From contig JAOAPJ010000214.1 in NCBI GenBank assembly GCA_025462805.1, forward strand, positions 1 to 7,291: 7,291 nt of DNA, in the 5' to 3' direction. Below the pieces are notes generated by a model. The model did no database searches, was not told the origin of the DNA, and saw only the letters and a list, made by a program, of their open reading frames with translations. Source of the DNA: Acidobacteriaceae bacterium. GTDB lineage: Bacteria; Acidobacteriota; Terriglobia; Terriglobales; Acidobacteriaceae. Below, one piece after another: positions 1 through 6,323 of the stretch (positions are counted from its first letter, which is position 1; each line of letters begins with the position of its first letter). A program made the position numbers and the translations under genes.

Positions 1-377
1 TCCTGCTCGTCCGGCAATTTGTAACCGTCTCCGCCGAATACCTTGATCCCGTTGTCCTGCCATGGATTGTGCGACGCGGAGATGACGACGCCGGCAGCAA
101 AGGCGTGCTTGCGTGTCAGATAGGCGATGCCGGGCGTGGTGATCACGCCTGCGCTCTCCACCGTGACTCCACCCTCGCGCAGGCCGGCAGCGATGGTTGT
201 GCTGATCCACTCACTCGATTCGCGCGTGTCCATGCCAAGCAGCACCCGCCGCCGTGCCGCGCTATGCCGAGTGAGCGTGTGGGCAAGGGCAAGACCTACT
301 GCATGGATAGTGCGCACATCGAGCGGCGCCTCGCCCGCGATTGCGCGGATTCCGTCGGTTCCAAAAAGCTTTCTCAT
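1..377 (-). CDS. glmM: Phosphoglucosamine mutase GlmM, N-terminal part (runs off the window)
   Basis: GlmM converts glucosamine-6-phosphate to glucosamine-1-phosphate in the cytoplasm, on the way to UDP-GlcNAc for peptidoglycan and other envelope sugars. The first 125 codons are visible. The protein opens with MRKLFGTDGIRA, the hallmark N-terminus of the family, and residues 99-111 read ISASHNPWQDNGI, the phosphoserine loop. The serine of the SASHNP motif is residue 102, the same number as the catalytic phosphoserine of E. coli GlmM, which supports the start at 377 with no extension. The ATG overlaps the TGA of xseA in an ATGA. No good Shine-Dalgarno sequence precedes it, so translation is probably coupled to xseA. 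About 70% of the usual ~450-residue protein, including the sugar-binding and C-terminal phosphate-binding domains, lies outside the window, so intactness cannot be judged. Confidence 0.96.
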   Translation of the reverse strand, partial: MRKLFGTDGIRAIAGEAPLDVRTIHAVGLALAHTLTRHSAARRRVLLGMDTRESSEWISTTIAAGLREGGVTVESAGVITTPGIAYLTRKHAFAAGVVISASHNPWQDNGIKVFGGDGYKLPDEQ

Positions 378-1924
378 GATTTGTCTGTGGTCTCTTGGAC
401 AGTGCTGGTCACCATGCCGTGTGCCAGTCGTGTCCTTAATACATCCCCGCGTACAACGGCGCCGCCGCTGCGCAGCAGTTCGCCACTCTGCGAGTAAGTC
501 AGGCTATAACCGCGATCGAGCACAGCCAGGGGTGACAGTGCCTCCAGCCGGCCGCGCGATGCACCCACCAAAGCGCTCAAAGACTGCAGTCGAGTGCTCA
601 CCGCCCGAGCGCTGCGCGTAGCTAGGTGATCGACCGTCTGGCGCGCCCTGTGGCAACGATGCGATGGCGATTGCAGCAGCATCCTGCCGGCCAGCGCGTC
701 TGCCGCGCGGTGCGCACTCATCAACCGCGCCTGCATGGCATGCTGCAGGTGATGGGTAGCGTCGGCGCAACGCTGGCGGCGCAATGCAAGCGACTCCAGG
801 CTGCTCTGCTGCAGCAGCCGGCTATGGAGTTGCTGCAGCGTCGTCGCCTTCCCCTGCAGCAGCCGCTGCCAGCCATTCGCCAGCCGGAACTGTTGCTCAT
901 CCACCCGCTGTTGCGCGCGCTCCAGCCGTCCCCGCACCCGCGCAATCGTGGCCACAGGCGACACCGAGACGAAACGCCTCTCTGCAAGAGCGATGGCATA
1001 GCGGCAGGCGCGCAACAGGCGAAGCTCCAGGCTATCGACGCGCTCGGCCACACCATGCTGCAGCGCAGTCAGCAACTCTGCGGCGGCTGAAGGGGTCGGC
1101 GCGCGCAGATCGGCCACGAAGTCGGCGATGGTGAAATCCGTCTCGTGTCCTACCGCTGAGACCACAGGAATGGCGGACGCAGCAATCGCCCGCGCCAGCG
1201 ACTCTGCATTGAAGGCCGACAGATCCTCCGCCGAACCACCGCCCCGAGCAATCACGATGACATCAACACTCTTCACCTGGTTAAAGTAGAGAATTCCTAA
1301 GCCGATCTCGCCGGGCGCCTGTTCGCCCTGCACGACCGCCGGGTAGAGCAGAACGTCCAATCCGGCGTGGCGGCGCTCGATCACAGTAAGAAAATCGCGG
1401 ATCACGGCGCCCGATGGCGAGGTCACGATACCGATGCAGCGCGGAAATGGGGGCAGCGTACGCTTCCGCTCCGGATCGAACAGCCCTTCCTGCTGCAGCC
1501 GCTGCTTGAGCTGCTCGAACGCAAACTGCAGCGAGCCTGCCCCGACCGGCTCCATGGTCTCGGCGACCAGTTGCAGCTGCCCGCGGTCTTCGTAGATCGA
1601 TATACGGCCGCGTACCAGCACGTGAAGACCAGCCTCTGGACGAAAGCGCAGCAGGGTGGCCTGCCGGCGGAAGAGCACGACGGGTATCTGGCCCTGGTCG
1701 TCTTTTAGCGTGAAGTAGAGGTGGCCGGATGGCGCAGCACGCAGGTTCGAGATCTCGCCTTCCACCCAGCAGTCCGGATAGTTGCGTTCGACGTGTCCCC
1801 GGATCTCCGCGACCAGCGCGCTGACGTTCCAGATGCGTCGTTGCGGTTCCGTTTTCTGCTCAGCAGGGAAGAGCAGGCCGAGCTGTCCGCCGGGGTCGTC
1901 GCTGTCGGAGTGGAGGTGTGCCAA
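374..1924 (-). CDS. xseA: Exodeoxyribonuclease VII large subunit XseA
   Basis: This is the catalytic subunit of exonuclease VII, which degrades single-stranded DNA from both ends in a complex with several XseB small subunits. The 516-residue product has an N-terminal OB fold (about 32-128, containing CWVEGEISNL and GHLYFTLKDD), then the catalytic domain from about 152. That domain shows SPSGAVIRDFL (166-179), ARGGGSAEDL (226-235), VGHETDFTIADFVAD (258-272) and RAPTPSAAAE (274-283). D177, R227, H260 and D263 have the spacing of the residues I recall as important in E. coli XseA (D155, R205, H238, D241). A long basic, Gln/Leu-rich helical region follows, then the C-terminal LDRGYSLTY segment. 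The start is TTG at 1924: an in-frame TAG stands at 1936-1934 and there is no ATG before the OB fold. The Shine-Dalgarno is weak. The stop overlaps glmM. No xseB is present in the window; it is often adjacent in other bacteria. Confidence 0.95.
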   Translation of the reverse strand: MAHLHSDSDDPGGQLGLLFPAEQKTEPQRRIWNVSALVAEIRGHVERNYPDCWVEGEISNLRAAPSGHLYFTLKDDQGQIPVVLFRRQATLLRFRPEAGLHVLVRGRISIYEDRGQLQLVAETMEPVGAGSLQFAFEQLKQRLQQEGLFDPERKRTLPPFPRCIGIVTSPSGAVIRDFLTVIERRHAGLDVLLYPAVVQGEQAPGEIGLGILYFNQVKSVDVIVIARGGGSAEDLSAFNAESLARAIAASAIPVVSAVGHETDFTIADFVADLRAPTPSAAAELLTALQHGVAERVDSLELRLLRACRYAIALAERRFVSVSPVATIARVRGRLERAQQRVDEQQFRLANGWQRLLQGKATTLQQLHSRLLQQSSLESLALRRQRCADATHHLQHAMQARLMSAHRAADALAGRMLLQSPSHRCHRARQTVDHLATRSARAVSTRLQSLSALVGASRGRLEALSPLAVLDRGYSLTYSQSGELLRSGGAVVRGDVLRTRLAHGMVTSTVQETTDKS

Positions 1925-2021
1925 ACGAAGAGTCTACACCGCTACAGGTGTGCTCCGCAGGGCCTGCTCTGGGAGCCGCGTTCGATCGATGCGCGCAGCG
2001 CTTTTGGGCCGCGGCTGCCGC

Positions 2022-2405
2022 TCAGGCGCGACGCTTGCCTGCGGTCCTCGACTTCTCTTCGATCATCTGTTGCAATTGGCCGATGGAGTGCTGCAGCGTG
2101 TCCAGGTCGAACTTGCGGAGGGCCGCTGAAGAGTCAAGCAGCACTTCGATGCGGCGTGCGACCTCGGTGCCGGTCGGTAGCCCGAAAGTGCCGAGAATGC
2201 CGGCCAGTTTATGGGCCGCATCCGCGCCGGCGCGGCGAGCATTCGCATCGGTGGGGGTCACCCGGAGCGTGCGATGCGAGGCGTGCAGTGCGTCGAGGCG
2301 ATCCCCGATCGTCTGCTGACTGCGCGACCACAGGTTCGTGAGTAGTTCGTGGAGTTTCCCGGTGACCTCTTCGGGCGTGCCGTGGGGGGAGTGAAGGTCT
2401 GCCAT
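2022..2405 (-). CDS. HPt (histidine phosphotransfer) domain protein
   Basis: A 127-residue single-domain protein that probably shuttles phosphate between receiver aspartates in the phosphorelay of the upstream kinase. It is predicted to be mostly helical. The HPt signature is around 64-76 (AHKLAGILGTFGL), with H65 the likely phosphorylated histidine, followed by a helix reading EVARRIEVLL as in other HPt bundles. It departs from the common HxLKG form by having Ala before the Gly, so it is a divergent but recognisable member. I chose the ATG at 2405 because AGGAG sits 5 nt upstream, overlapping the stop codon of the receiver gene. A longer reading from 2498 would run inside the receiver gene and lacks that support. 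It lies 7 nt after the receiver gene and is surely cotranscribed with it. The C-terminus is basic (KSRTAGKRRA). Which receivers it serves is inferred, not shown. Confidence 0.85.
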   Translation of the reverse strand: MADLHSPHGTPEEVTGKLHELLTNLWSRSQQTIGDRLDALHASHRTLRVTPTDANARRAGADAAHKLAGILGTFGLPTGTEVARRIEVLLDSSAALRKFDLDTLQHSIGQLQQMIEEKSRTAGKRRA

Positions 2406-2412
2406 GAGTCTC

Positions 2413-2796
2413 CTATTGGACCGGTTTCCAGCCCAGAGTCTGTGAGACCTGAGACGAAAGCGTGAGTGGATCGAAGGGCTTAAAGAGAATCCCTGCAACC
2501 CCGAGTTCGGCGAAACGGCGCTGATCGGATCCCTGGACCTTGGCTGTTAACAAGATGACGGGGATACTTGCGGTATTCGGATTCTTTTGCAACTGCAGGA
2601 AGGTCGTCGGACCGTCCATGGAGGGCATCATGACGTCCAGCAGGATCGCATCGGGGCGTTCTTGTTCCGCTCGTTCCATCCCCTGCAACCCTGAGTTTGC
2701 CAAAAAGACCTCCCATCCTGCCACTGTCTCCAGGCTAAGCCCGGCGACCTCCCGGATGTCTTCTTCGTCATCGATGATGAGTATGCGTCTGGTCAT
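2413..2796 (-). CDS. Single-domain CheY-like response regulator
   Basis: A 127-residue receiver with no output domain. All canonical residues are present: the acidic pair D9/D10 in LIIDDEED, phosphoacceptor D54 in LLDVMMPSMDG, T84 in ILLTAK, and K106 in ILFKPFDP, so it should bind Mg2+ and accept phosphate. It probably receives phosphate from the kinase directly or through the HPt protein encoded 7 nt downstream, and acts by binding a partner or as a phosphate sink. Its ATG at 2796 lies inside the end of the kinase gene, giving a 29-nt overlap in a different frame. No clear Shine-Dalgarno precedes it, so translational coupling to the kinase is likely. The gene contains a 17-of-20 direct repeat, recorded under findings. 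Confidence 0.93.
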   Translation of the reverse strand: MTRRILIIDDEEDIREVAGLSLETVAGWEVFLANSGLQGMERAEQERPDAILLDVMMPSMDGPTTFLQLQKNPNTASIPVILLTAKVQGSDQRRFAELGVAGILFKPFDPLTLSSQVSQTLGWKPVQ

Positions 2797-5700
2797 ATGT
2801 GCTGGGCACCATAAACGGCTGCAAGCCGGAAACTGTCATTGCGGGAGCATGCACATTCTGGGGAGGCATGCGAAGCATGGCAAGTACCAATGCTTCTACC
2901 TCCTGCGCCTGCACACGTGCCTTGGTCAGGAAGTTGGTGGGGCCTAGCTGCAGCTGCGCACGCTCCGCATCACTGAGATCTCGTGCGGAGTAGACAAGCA
3001 ACGGCAGGGAGTGCAGCTCCGGATGATGGCGCAGCCGCTCCACCAGACTGAATCCGTCGCCATCCGGCAAAGCCACATCCAGGATCATCAGGTTGGGAGT
3101 AAAGGAGGCGCATAGCTCGAGCGCCGCTTGCCTCGTGCTGGCATGCAGCACGTGCACGCCGGCTCGCTCGAAAGTGGCGCTGATTACCCGCGCCAGGTCC
3201 ATATCGTCTTCCACCAGCAGGATCTCGGCCCAGGTCTTCTGCCGGTTTAGCACGGTCGAAAGCTCTTCCAGTAGTTCGCTCTCCTGCGCCGGAACCTGCA
3301 GCCATCCGTCTGCCCCCAGCCCCAGAGTCGAAGACTTGCCGATCGCGTGCGCACTTAGGATGATGACCGGCATGTCGGCCGTCGCCGCCTCTTCCTTCAG
3401 GATGCGCAGCGCCTCCCATCCCGACATGTCGGGGAGCGTCAGGTCGAGCAGCACGGCACGGGGCGCCTGTCGCTGTGCGTGCGCCAGCGTCTCCCGCCCG
3501 CTGGAGGCCTCGATCACGTTAAAACCGTGGAAGCGAAGGCTGGCCGCAAGGCTGGTGCGCGTCTCGTTATCGCTGGTGCTCACCAGCAGAGTCTCGCGCT
3601 CTGCCGGCGCCTTGGGTTCCACCCGGACTTGCTGCTGCGGATCAGCCGGCAGGAACACCCGGAAGGTGGCGCCACGAACATCGTTCTGCTCCGCCCAGAT
3701 GCGTCCGCCATGCTGCTCGACGATGGTGCGGCAGATCGCCAGGCCCAGCCCGGTGCCGCCCTTCTGCCGGGAATCGGACGCATCCACCTGCTGGAACCGG
3801 TCGAAGATGCTCTCCAGTTTGTCCTCGGGAATGCCGCGGCCTTCGTCGGTGACGCTGACCAAGACACCGTTATCCTTCTTGTCGGTGGATACCGTGATCG
3901 TCGACTCCGGCGGCGAAAACTTGATTGCATTGCTGAGCAGGTTGGTCAGCACCTGCTGCAGGCGATCCGGGTCCGCGACGAACTCCAGCGGGCTGCCGCG
4001 CAGCATCAGTTTTACCTGCGCATTGTCGGCAACTGGGGTCACTGCTTCGATCGCCTGCTGTGCCAGCTCGGAGGGGGAGCACGCACGGAAGCTCAGCGGC
4101 GCGCGGCCTGACTGCATCCGCTCCAGGTCGAGGATGTCGTTGATCAACCGCACCAGACGGTCAGAGTTGTTCACCGCGATGCGCAGCAGGTTTGCAGCTT
4201 TCTCGTTCACGTCGCCCAGCAGTCCGGTCGAGAGCAGGCCAAGCGAGCCACGGATCGAGGTCAGCGGCGTACGCAGTTCGTGACTGACCGTCGAGATGAA
4301 CTCGTCCTTCATCCGATCCAGCGCCTGGCGCTGGCTCACATCGCGAAAGTTCAGCACACTGCCCGTGATCGTGCCGTGCACCTGCATCGGCGTCAGCGTG
4401 AACTCAACCGGGAAGGAGCTCCCATCCGGCCGATAGAAGATATCCTGGCCGTGGGCGCCGTCCTTCGCCAGGAGTCCGCGGCGGATAAAGCAGTGTGAGG
4501 CGCAGGCGGTCGGGCTCCCATAAACGTCCTCATGGACGATCGCATGCACGAAACGGCCGATCAGCGCATGGGCATCCGCGCCCAGCAGCTGCGCCGCCGC
4601 TGGGTTGGCAAAGGTGACACGGCCATGCTGGTCTGTCCCGAGAATCCCGTCTGCAACTGTATTGAGGATGGATTCCTTCTGCCGGTTCAGCTCGGTGACG
4701 CGCTTCTCCTGCACAGAGCGGCCTAGGAACTGGCCGACCGAGGCGCATACCGTCTCGACCGTCGCCATGATCTCGACTTCCGCCGCCATGCGCTTGCGGC
4801 TGAAGAACTCGATCACAGCAATCACCTGGTTGCCCACCCGCACGGGTACGCCCCAGCAGGAGATCAGGCCGTCTGTCTTCGCGCCCTCGCGGGTGCTGAA
4901 CCGTACATCGTCGCGGATGTCTTCGATCCACGACGAAGCGCCCTGCATCCACACCTGCCCGGGCAATCCTTCGCCCGACGCGAACTCCGTCATCGAGCTC
5001 TTCGCCAGCGTCGACGGGAAAACGCAGTCCGCAGCCATCCACATGCTGCCGTAGCGCAGCACTTCGTGACCCGCATCGGCCCGCCATAGCTGGACCAGAT
5101 CGAACCCCAAGTGGCTGCCCAGGGCGGCCAGGATCCTCGGCAGCGAGTCCTCGGTTGACGCCTCCTGCACCACCTGTCCCACTCCCAACTGCATTGCCAG
5201 CCGCCGCTCCCGCTGGTTGCGCAGCGTGACATCGCGCAGGATGCACCGCACTGCCCGCGGGCGGCCTGCTTCGCGTAGCCCGAACAGGCTTGCCTCCATC
5301 TCGCGCGTCCGTCCGGCAGAGTCTTCCATCCGCAGATGCACCTGCTCGACGTGTTCGCCGGCGAGCGCCCGTTCAAAGATGGCGGCAGCCTGCGATTGGA
5401 TCGCAAACGGAAATGCCGAGGCGAAGCCATCCAGCCCGCGTGCCGCGGCCGCATCCCGCCCGAAGTAACGCTGCCAGGCCGTGTTCACATACAGGTACTT
5501 GCCCTCGCCCGAGAGCATTGCGATCATCTCTGTGAGGTTCTCGAAGTAGTCGTGATACCGGATCTCCGCCGCGGCGTCATCCCGGCTGGTCTCGTCGGCT
5601 GCGGTGGCGGTACTCAGGCTTTCCACCAACGCCCGCCGCATGTGCCGTTCGTGGCGCAGCTTCATCAGGCAAACGACGACGAAGCAGGTTTGAATGGCGC

Positions 5701-5941
5701 CCCAGGCGATGAAGACCACGGCAGGCTTGCTGGGACTCCACACCAGGCCGGTGCCGGGAAACAGCGCGACAACGATAGCGTAGGCTGTGGATAGCAGGGT
5801 AAGCGCAAACATGGCGAGCCAGACCGGGCGGCCGCTCAACCAATCCGAAAAAAGACGTTCGTGCTGACTCATCAAGAAATCCAAAGTCCAACCCTGTTCG
5901 GAAATGTCTGGCGCGCATGTCTCGTGACTTAAGGCGAGCAC
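2768..5941 (-). CDS. Membrane-anchored hybrid histidine kinase (2TM-PAS-GAF-PAS-HisKA-HATPase-REC-REC)
   Basis: A 1057-residue sensor kinase, numbered from the GTG at 5941. Two hydrophobic segments (about 40-62 and 72-93) with a short loop anchor it in the inner membrane, so sensing is probably cytoplasmic or within the membrane. PAS domain about 129-242; GAF about 250-408; second PAS about 415-535, ending in NFRDVSQRQ. The HisKA H-box is FISTVSHELRTPL with H554. The ATP-binding domain has the N-box LLSNAIKFS (N671), G1 DEGRGIPE (699-706), F-box FDRFQQVD (713-720) and G2 GGTGLGLAI (728-736). The kinase core therefore looks active. Receiver 1 (about 783-900) keeps D833 but lacks the acidic pair and lysine. 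Receiver 2 (about 905-1025) has E911/D912, D955, S985 and K1008. The ligand is unknown. The start is uncertain: GTG 5941 has AGAGG 9 nt upstream, while ATG 5872 (residue 24, MSQHERLF) has no good ribosome site but would still include both TM segments. Confidence 0.95.
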   Translation of the reverse strand: MLALSHETCAPDISEQGWTLDFLMSQHERLFSDWLSGRPVWLAMFALTLLSTAYAIVVALFPGTGLVWSPSKPAVVFIAWGAIQTCFVVVCLMKLRHERHMRRALVESLSTATAADETSRDDAAAEIRYHDYFENLTEMIAMLSGEGKYLYVNTAWQRYFGRDAAAARGLDGFASAFPFAIQSQAAAIFERALAGEHVEQVHLRMEDSAGRTREMEASLFGLREAGRPRAVRCILRDVTLRNQRERRLAMQLGVGQVVQEASTEDSLPRILAALGSHLGFDLVQLWRADAGHEVLRYGSMWMAADCVFPSTLAKSSMTEFASGEGLPGQVWMQGASSWIEDIRDDVRFSTREGAKTDGLISCWGVPVRVGNQVIAVIEFFSRKRMAAEVEIMATVETVCASVGQFLGRSVQEKRVTELNRQKESILNTVADGILGTDQHGRVTFANPAAAQLLGADAHALIGRFVHAIVHEDVYGSPTACASHCFIRRGLLAKDGAHGQDIFYRPDGSSFPVEFTLTPMQVHGTITGSVLNFRDVSQRQALDRMKDEFISTVSHELRTPLTSIRGSLGLLSTGLLGDVNEKAANLLRIAVNNSDRLVRLINDILDLERMQSGRAPLSFRACSPSELAQQAIEAVTPVADNAQVKLMLRGSPLEFVADPDRLQQVLTNLLSNAIKFSPPESTITVSTDKKDNGVLVSVTDEGRGIPEDKLESIFDRFQQVDASDSRQKGGTGLGLAICRTIVEQHGGRIWAEQNDVRGATFRVFLPADPQQQVRVEPKAPAERETLLVSTSDNETRTSLAASLRFHGFNVIEASSGRETLAHAQRQAPRAVLLDLTLPDMSGWEALRILKEEAATADMPVIILSAHAIGKSSTLGLGADGWLQVPAQESELLEELSTVLNRQKTWAEILLVEDDMDLARVISATFERAGVHVLHASTRQAALELCASFTPNLMILDVALPDGDGFSLVERLRHHPELHSLPLLVYSARDLSDAERAQLQLGPTNFLTKARVQAQEVEALVLAMLRMPPQNVHAPAMTVSGLQPFMVPSTYDQTHTHHR

Positions 5942-6071
5942 GCCATTCGACCTCTAAATTGCGGCAACGTACGTCAAGGAAAACGGCCCTAGGCCCAAGC
6001 CACCGGTCCATCGACACCTTCTGCCGCTGAGTCAGGGGGAGGGCAGACTTTAGTGACGATGGTGCGGCGTT

Positions 6072-6097
6072 GCACCTGAATTTGCTCTGCCAGGTGC
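6072..6097 (-). other. Leader hairpin, 7-bp perfect stem
   Basis: GCACCTG at 6072-6078 pairs perfectly with CAGGTGC at 6091-6097, leaving a 12-nt loop. If the candidate promoter is used, the hairpin starts roughly 15-20 nt into the transcript and about 130 nt before the GTG start. No T-run follows, so it is not a terminator. It could stabilise the 5' end of the mRNA or be a protein-binding palindrome in the DNA. I recognise no riboswitch. Confidence 0.35.
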
Positions 6098-6120
6098 CTA
6101 TCTGGTGTTAGTGCTCCGTG

Positions 6121-6151
6121 AGTATAGTGGGTAACTCTTACCTTTAGTCAA
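6121..6151 (-). promoter_or_regulatory. Candidate sigma70-type promoter for the kinase/receiver/HPt cassette
   Basis: On the minus strand TTGACT (6151-6146) and TATACT (6126-6121) match the -35 and -10 consensus at five of six positions each, separated by 19 nt. That spacing is longer than the usual 17 but within the tolerated range. Transcription would start near 6114, giving a leader of about 170 nt to the GTG at 5941 or 240 nt to the ATG at 5872. It lies downstream of the DHS-like terminator, as expected for an independent promoter. The assignment rests on sequence only. Confidence 0.5.
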
Positions 6152-6188
6152 AGAAAATATCCTTGGTAACGCGAATAATGTGGTTACT
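6130..6188. repeat. Cluster of GGTAAC-like half-sites around the candidate promoter (possible operator)
   Basis: GGTAAC occurs exactly at 6130-6135 and 6165-6170, 35 bp apart. Inverted relatives of the motif (revcomp GTTACC) lie at 6137-6142 (CTTACC) and 6183-6188 (GTTACT). Two inverted pairs result: GGTAA/TTACC with a 3-nt centre at 6130-6142, inside the spacer of the candidate promoter, and GTAAC/GTTAC at 6166-6187 just upstream of the -35. The arrangement suits a dimeric regulator, but the motif is short and no binding protein is identified. Confidence 0.35.
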
Positions 6189-6270
6189 GCCCCAACAATG
6201 GTGCATACCCTTATAACTGCTCAGCATCGTGGGTGGGTGAAAGTTTTCCCGGGTGTGCTTCAGAAGTAAA

Positions 6271-6300
6271 ACGGCCCATCCCTTTTTGGGGATGGGCCGT
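6271..6300 (-). terminator. Rho-independent terminator of the DHS-like gene
   Basis: A perfect 12-bp inverted repeat (ACGGCCCATCCC at 6271-6282 and its complement at 6289-6300) encloses a 6-nt loop. On the minus strand the stem is followed by a short T-run (TTTT at the foot of the stem, then A). It begins 23 nt after the TAA of the DHS-like gene, the expected position. On the plus strand no T-run follows, so it acts in one direction. It insulates the kinase cassette from the upstream gene. Confidence 0.88.
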
Positions 6301-6323
6301 ATCTACTTCGGTCAGGCAGGCGC

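Larger units (their letters stand above)
5942..6270. other. Intergenic region between the DHS-like gene and the kinase gene
   Basis: About 330 bases without a convincing gene. The central part (about 6120-6230) is clearly AT-richer than the coding sequence around it. Read on the minus strand it holds, in order, the GGTAAC-like half-sites, a candidate promoter, a 7-bp leader hairpin, and the ribosome-site/start region of the kinase. The stretch 6189-6270 shows nothing I can name. An open frame starting at 6017 on the minus strand overlaps the kinase N-terminus in another frame and resembles no family I know. Confidence 0.6.

Noticed and set aside
1936..1951. Inverted repeat ACACC/GGTGT with a 6-nt loop just before the xseA start
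   Set aside because: A 5-bp stem without a T-run is too short to call a terminator or a regulatory hairpin.
2022..2498. Longer 158-residue version of the HPt protein starting at 2498
   Set aside because: The extra 31 residues would be read from inside the receiver gene in another frame, are unlike HPt sequence, and the ATG at 2405 has a well-placed AGGAG.
3093..4283. 396-codon plus-strand open frame opposite the kinase gene
   Set aside because: It is antisense to the HisKA, ATPase and receiver domains. The product is rich in Ser/Arg/Ala with no recognisable domain, as expected from the complement of GC-rich codons.
5994..6004. Palindromic-looking GGGCC-type sequence upstream of the kinase start, near 5985-6000, followed by TTTT on the minus strand
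   Set aside because: The stem is only about 4 bp with a 3-nt loop. It is too weak for an attenuator, although it resembles one at first glance.
5577..6017. 146-codon minus-strand open frame across the kinase N-terminus
   Set aside because: Most of it overlaps the TM and PAS coding region of the kinase in another frame, and its product resembles no family; it is a shadow of GC-rich coding sequence.
6271..6300. The 12-bp inverted repeat as the end of a mobile element or an attachment site
   Set aside because: Its position 23 nt after a stop codon and the T-run on the minus-strand side fit an intrinsic terminator; no transposase or integrase is nearby.
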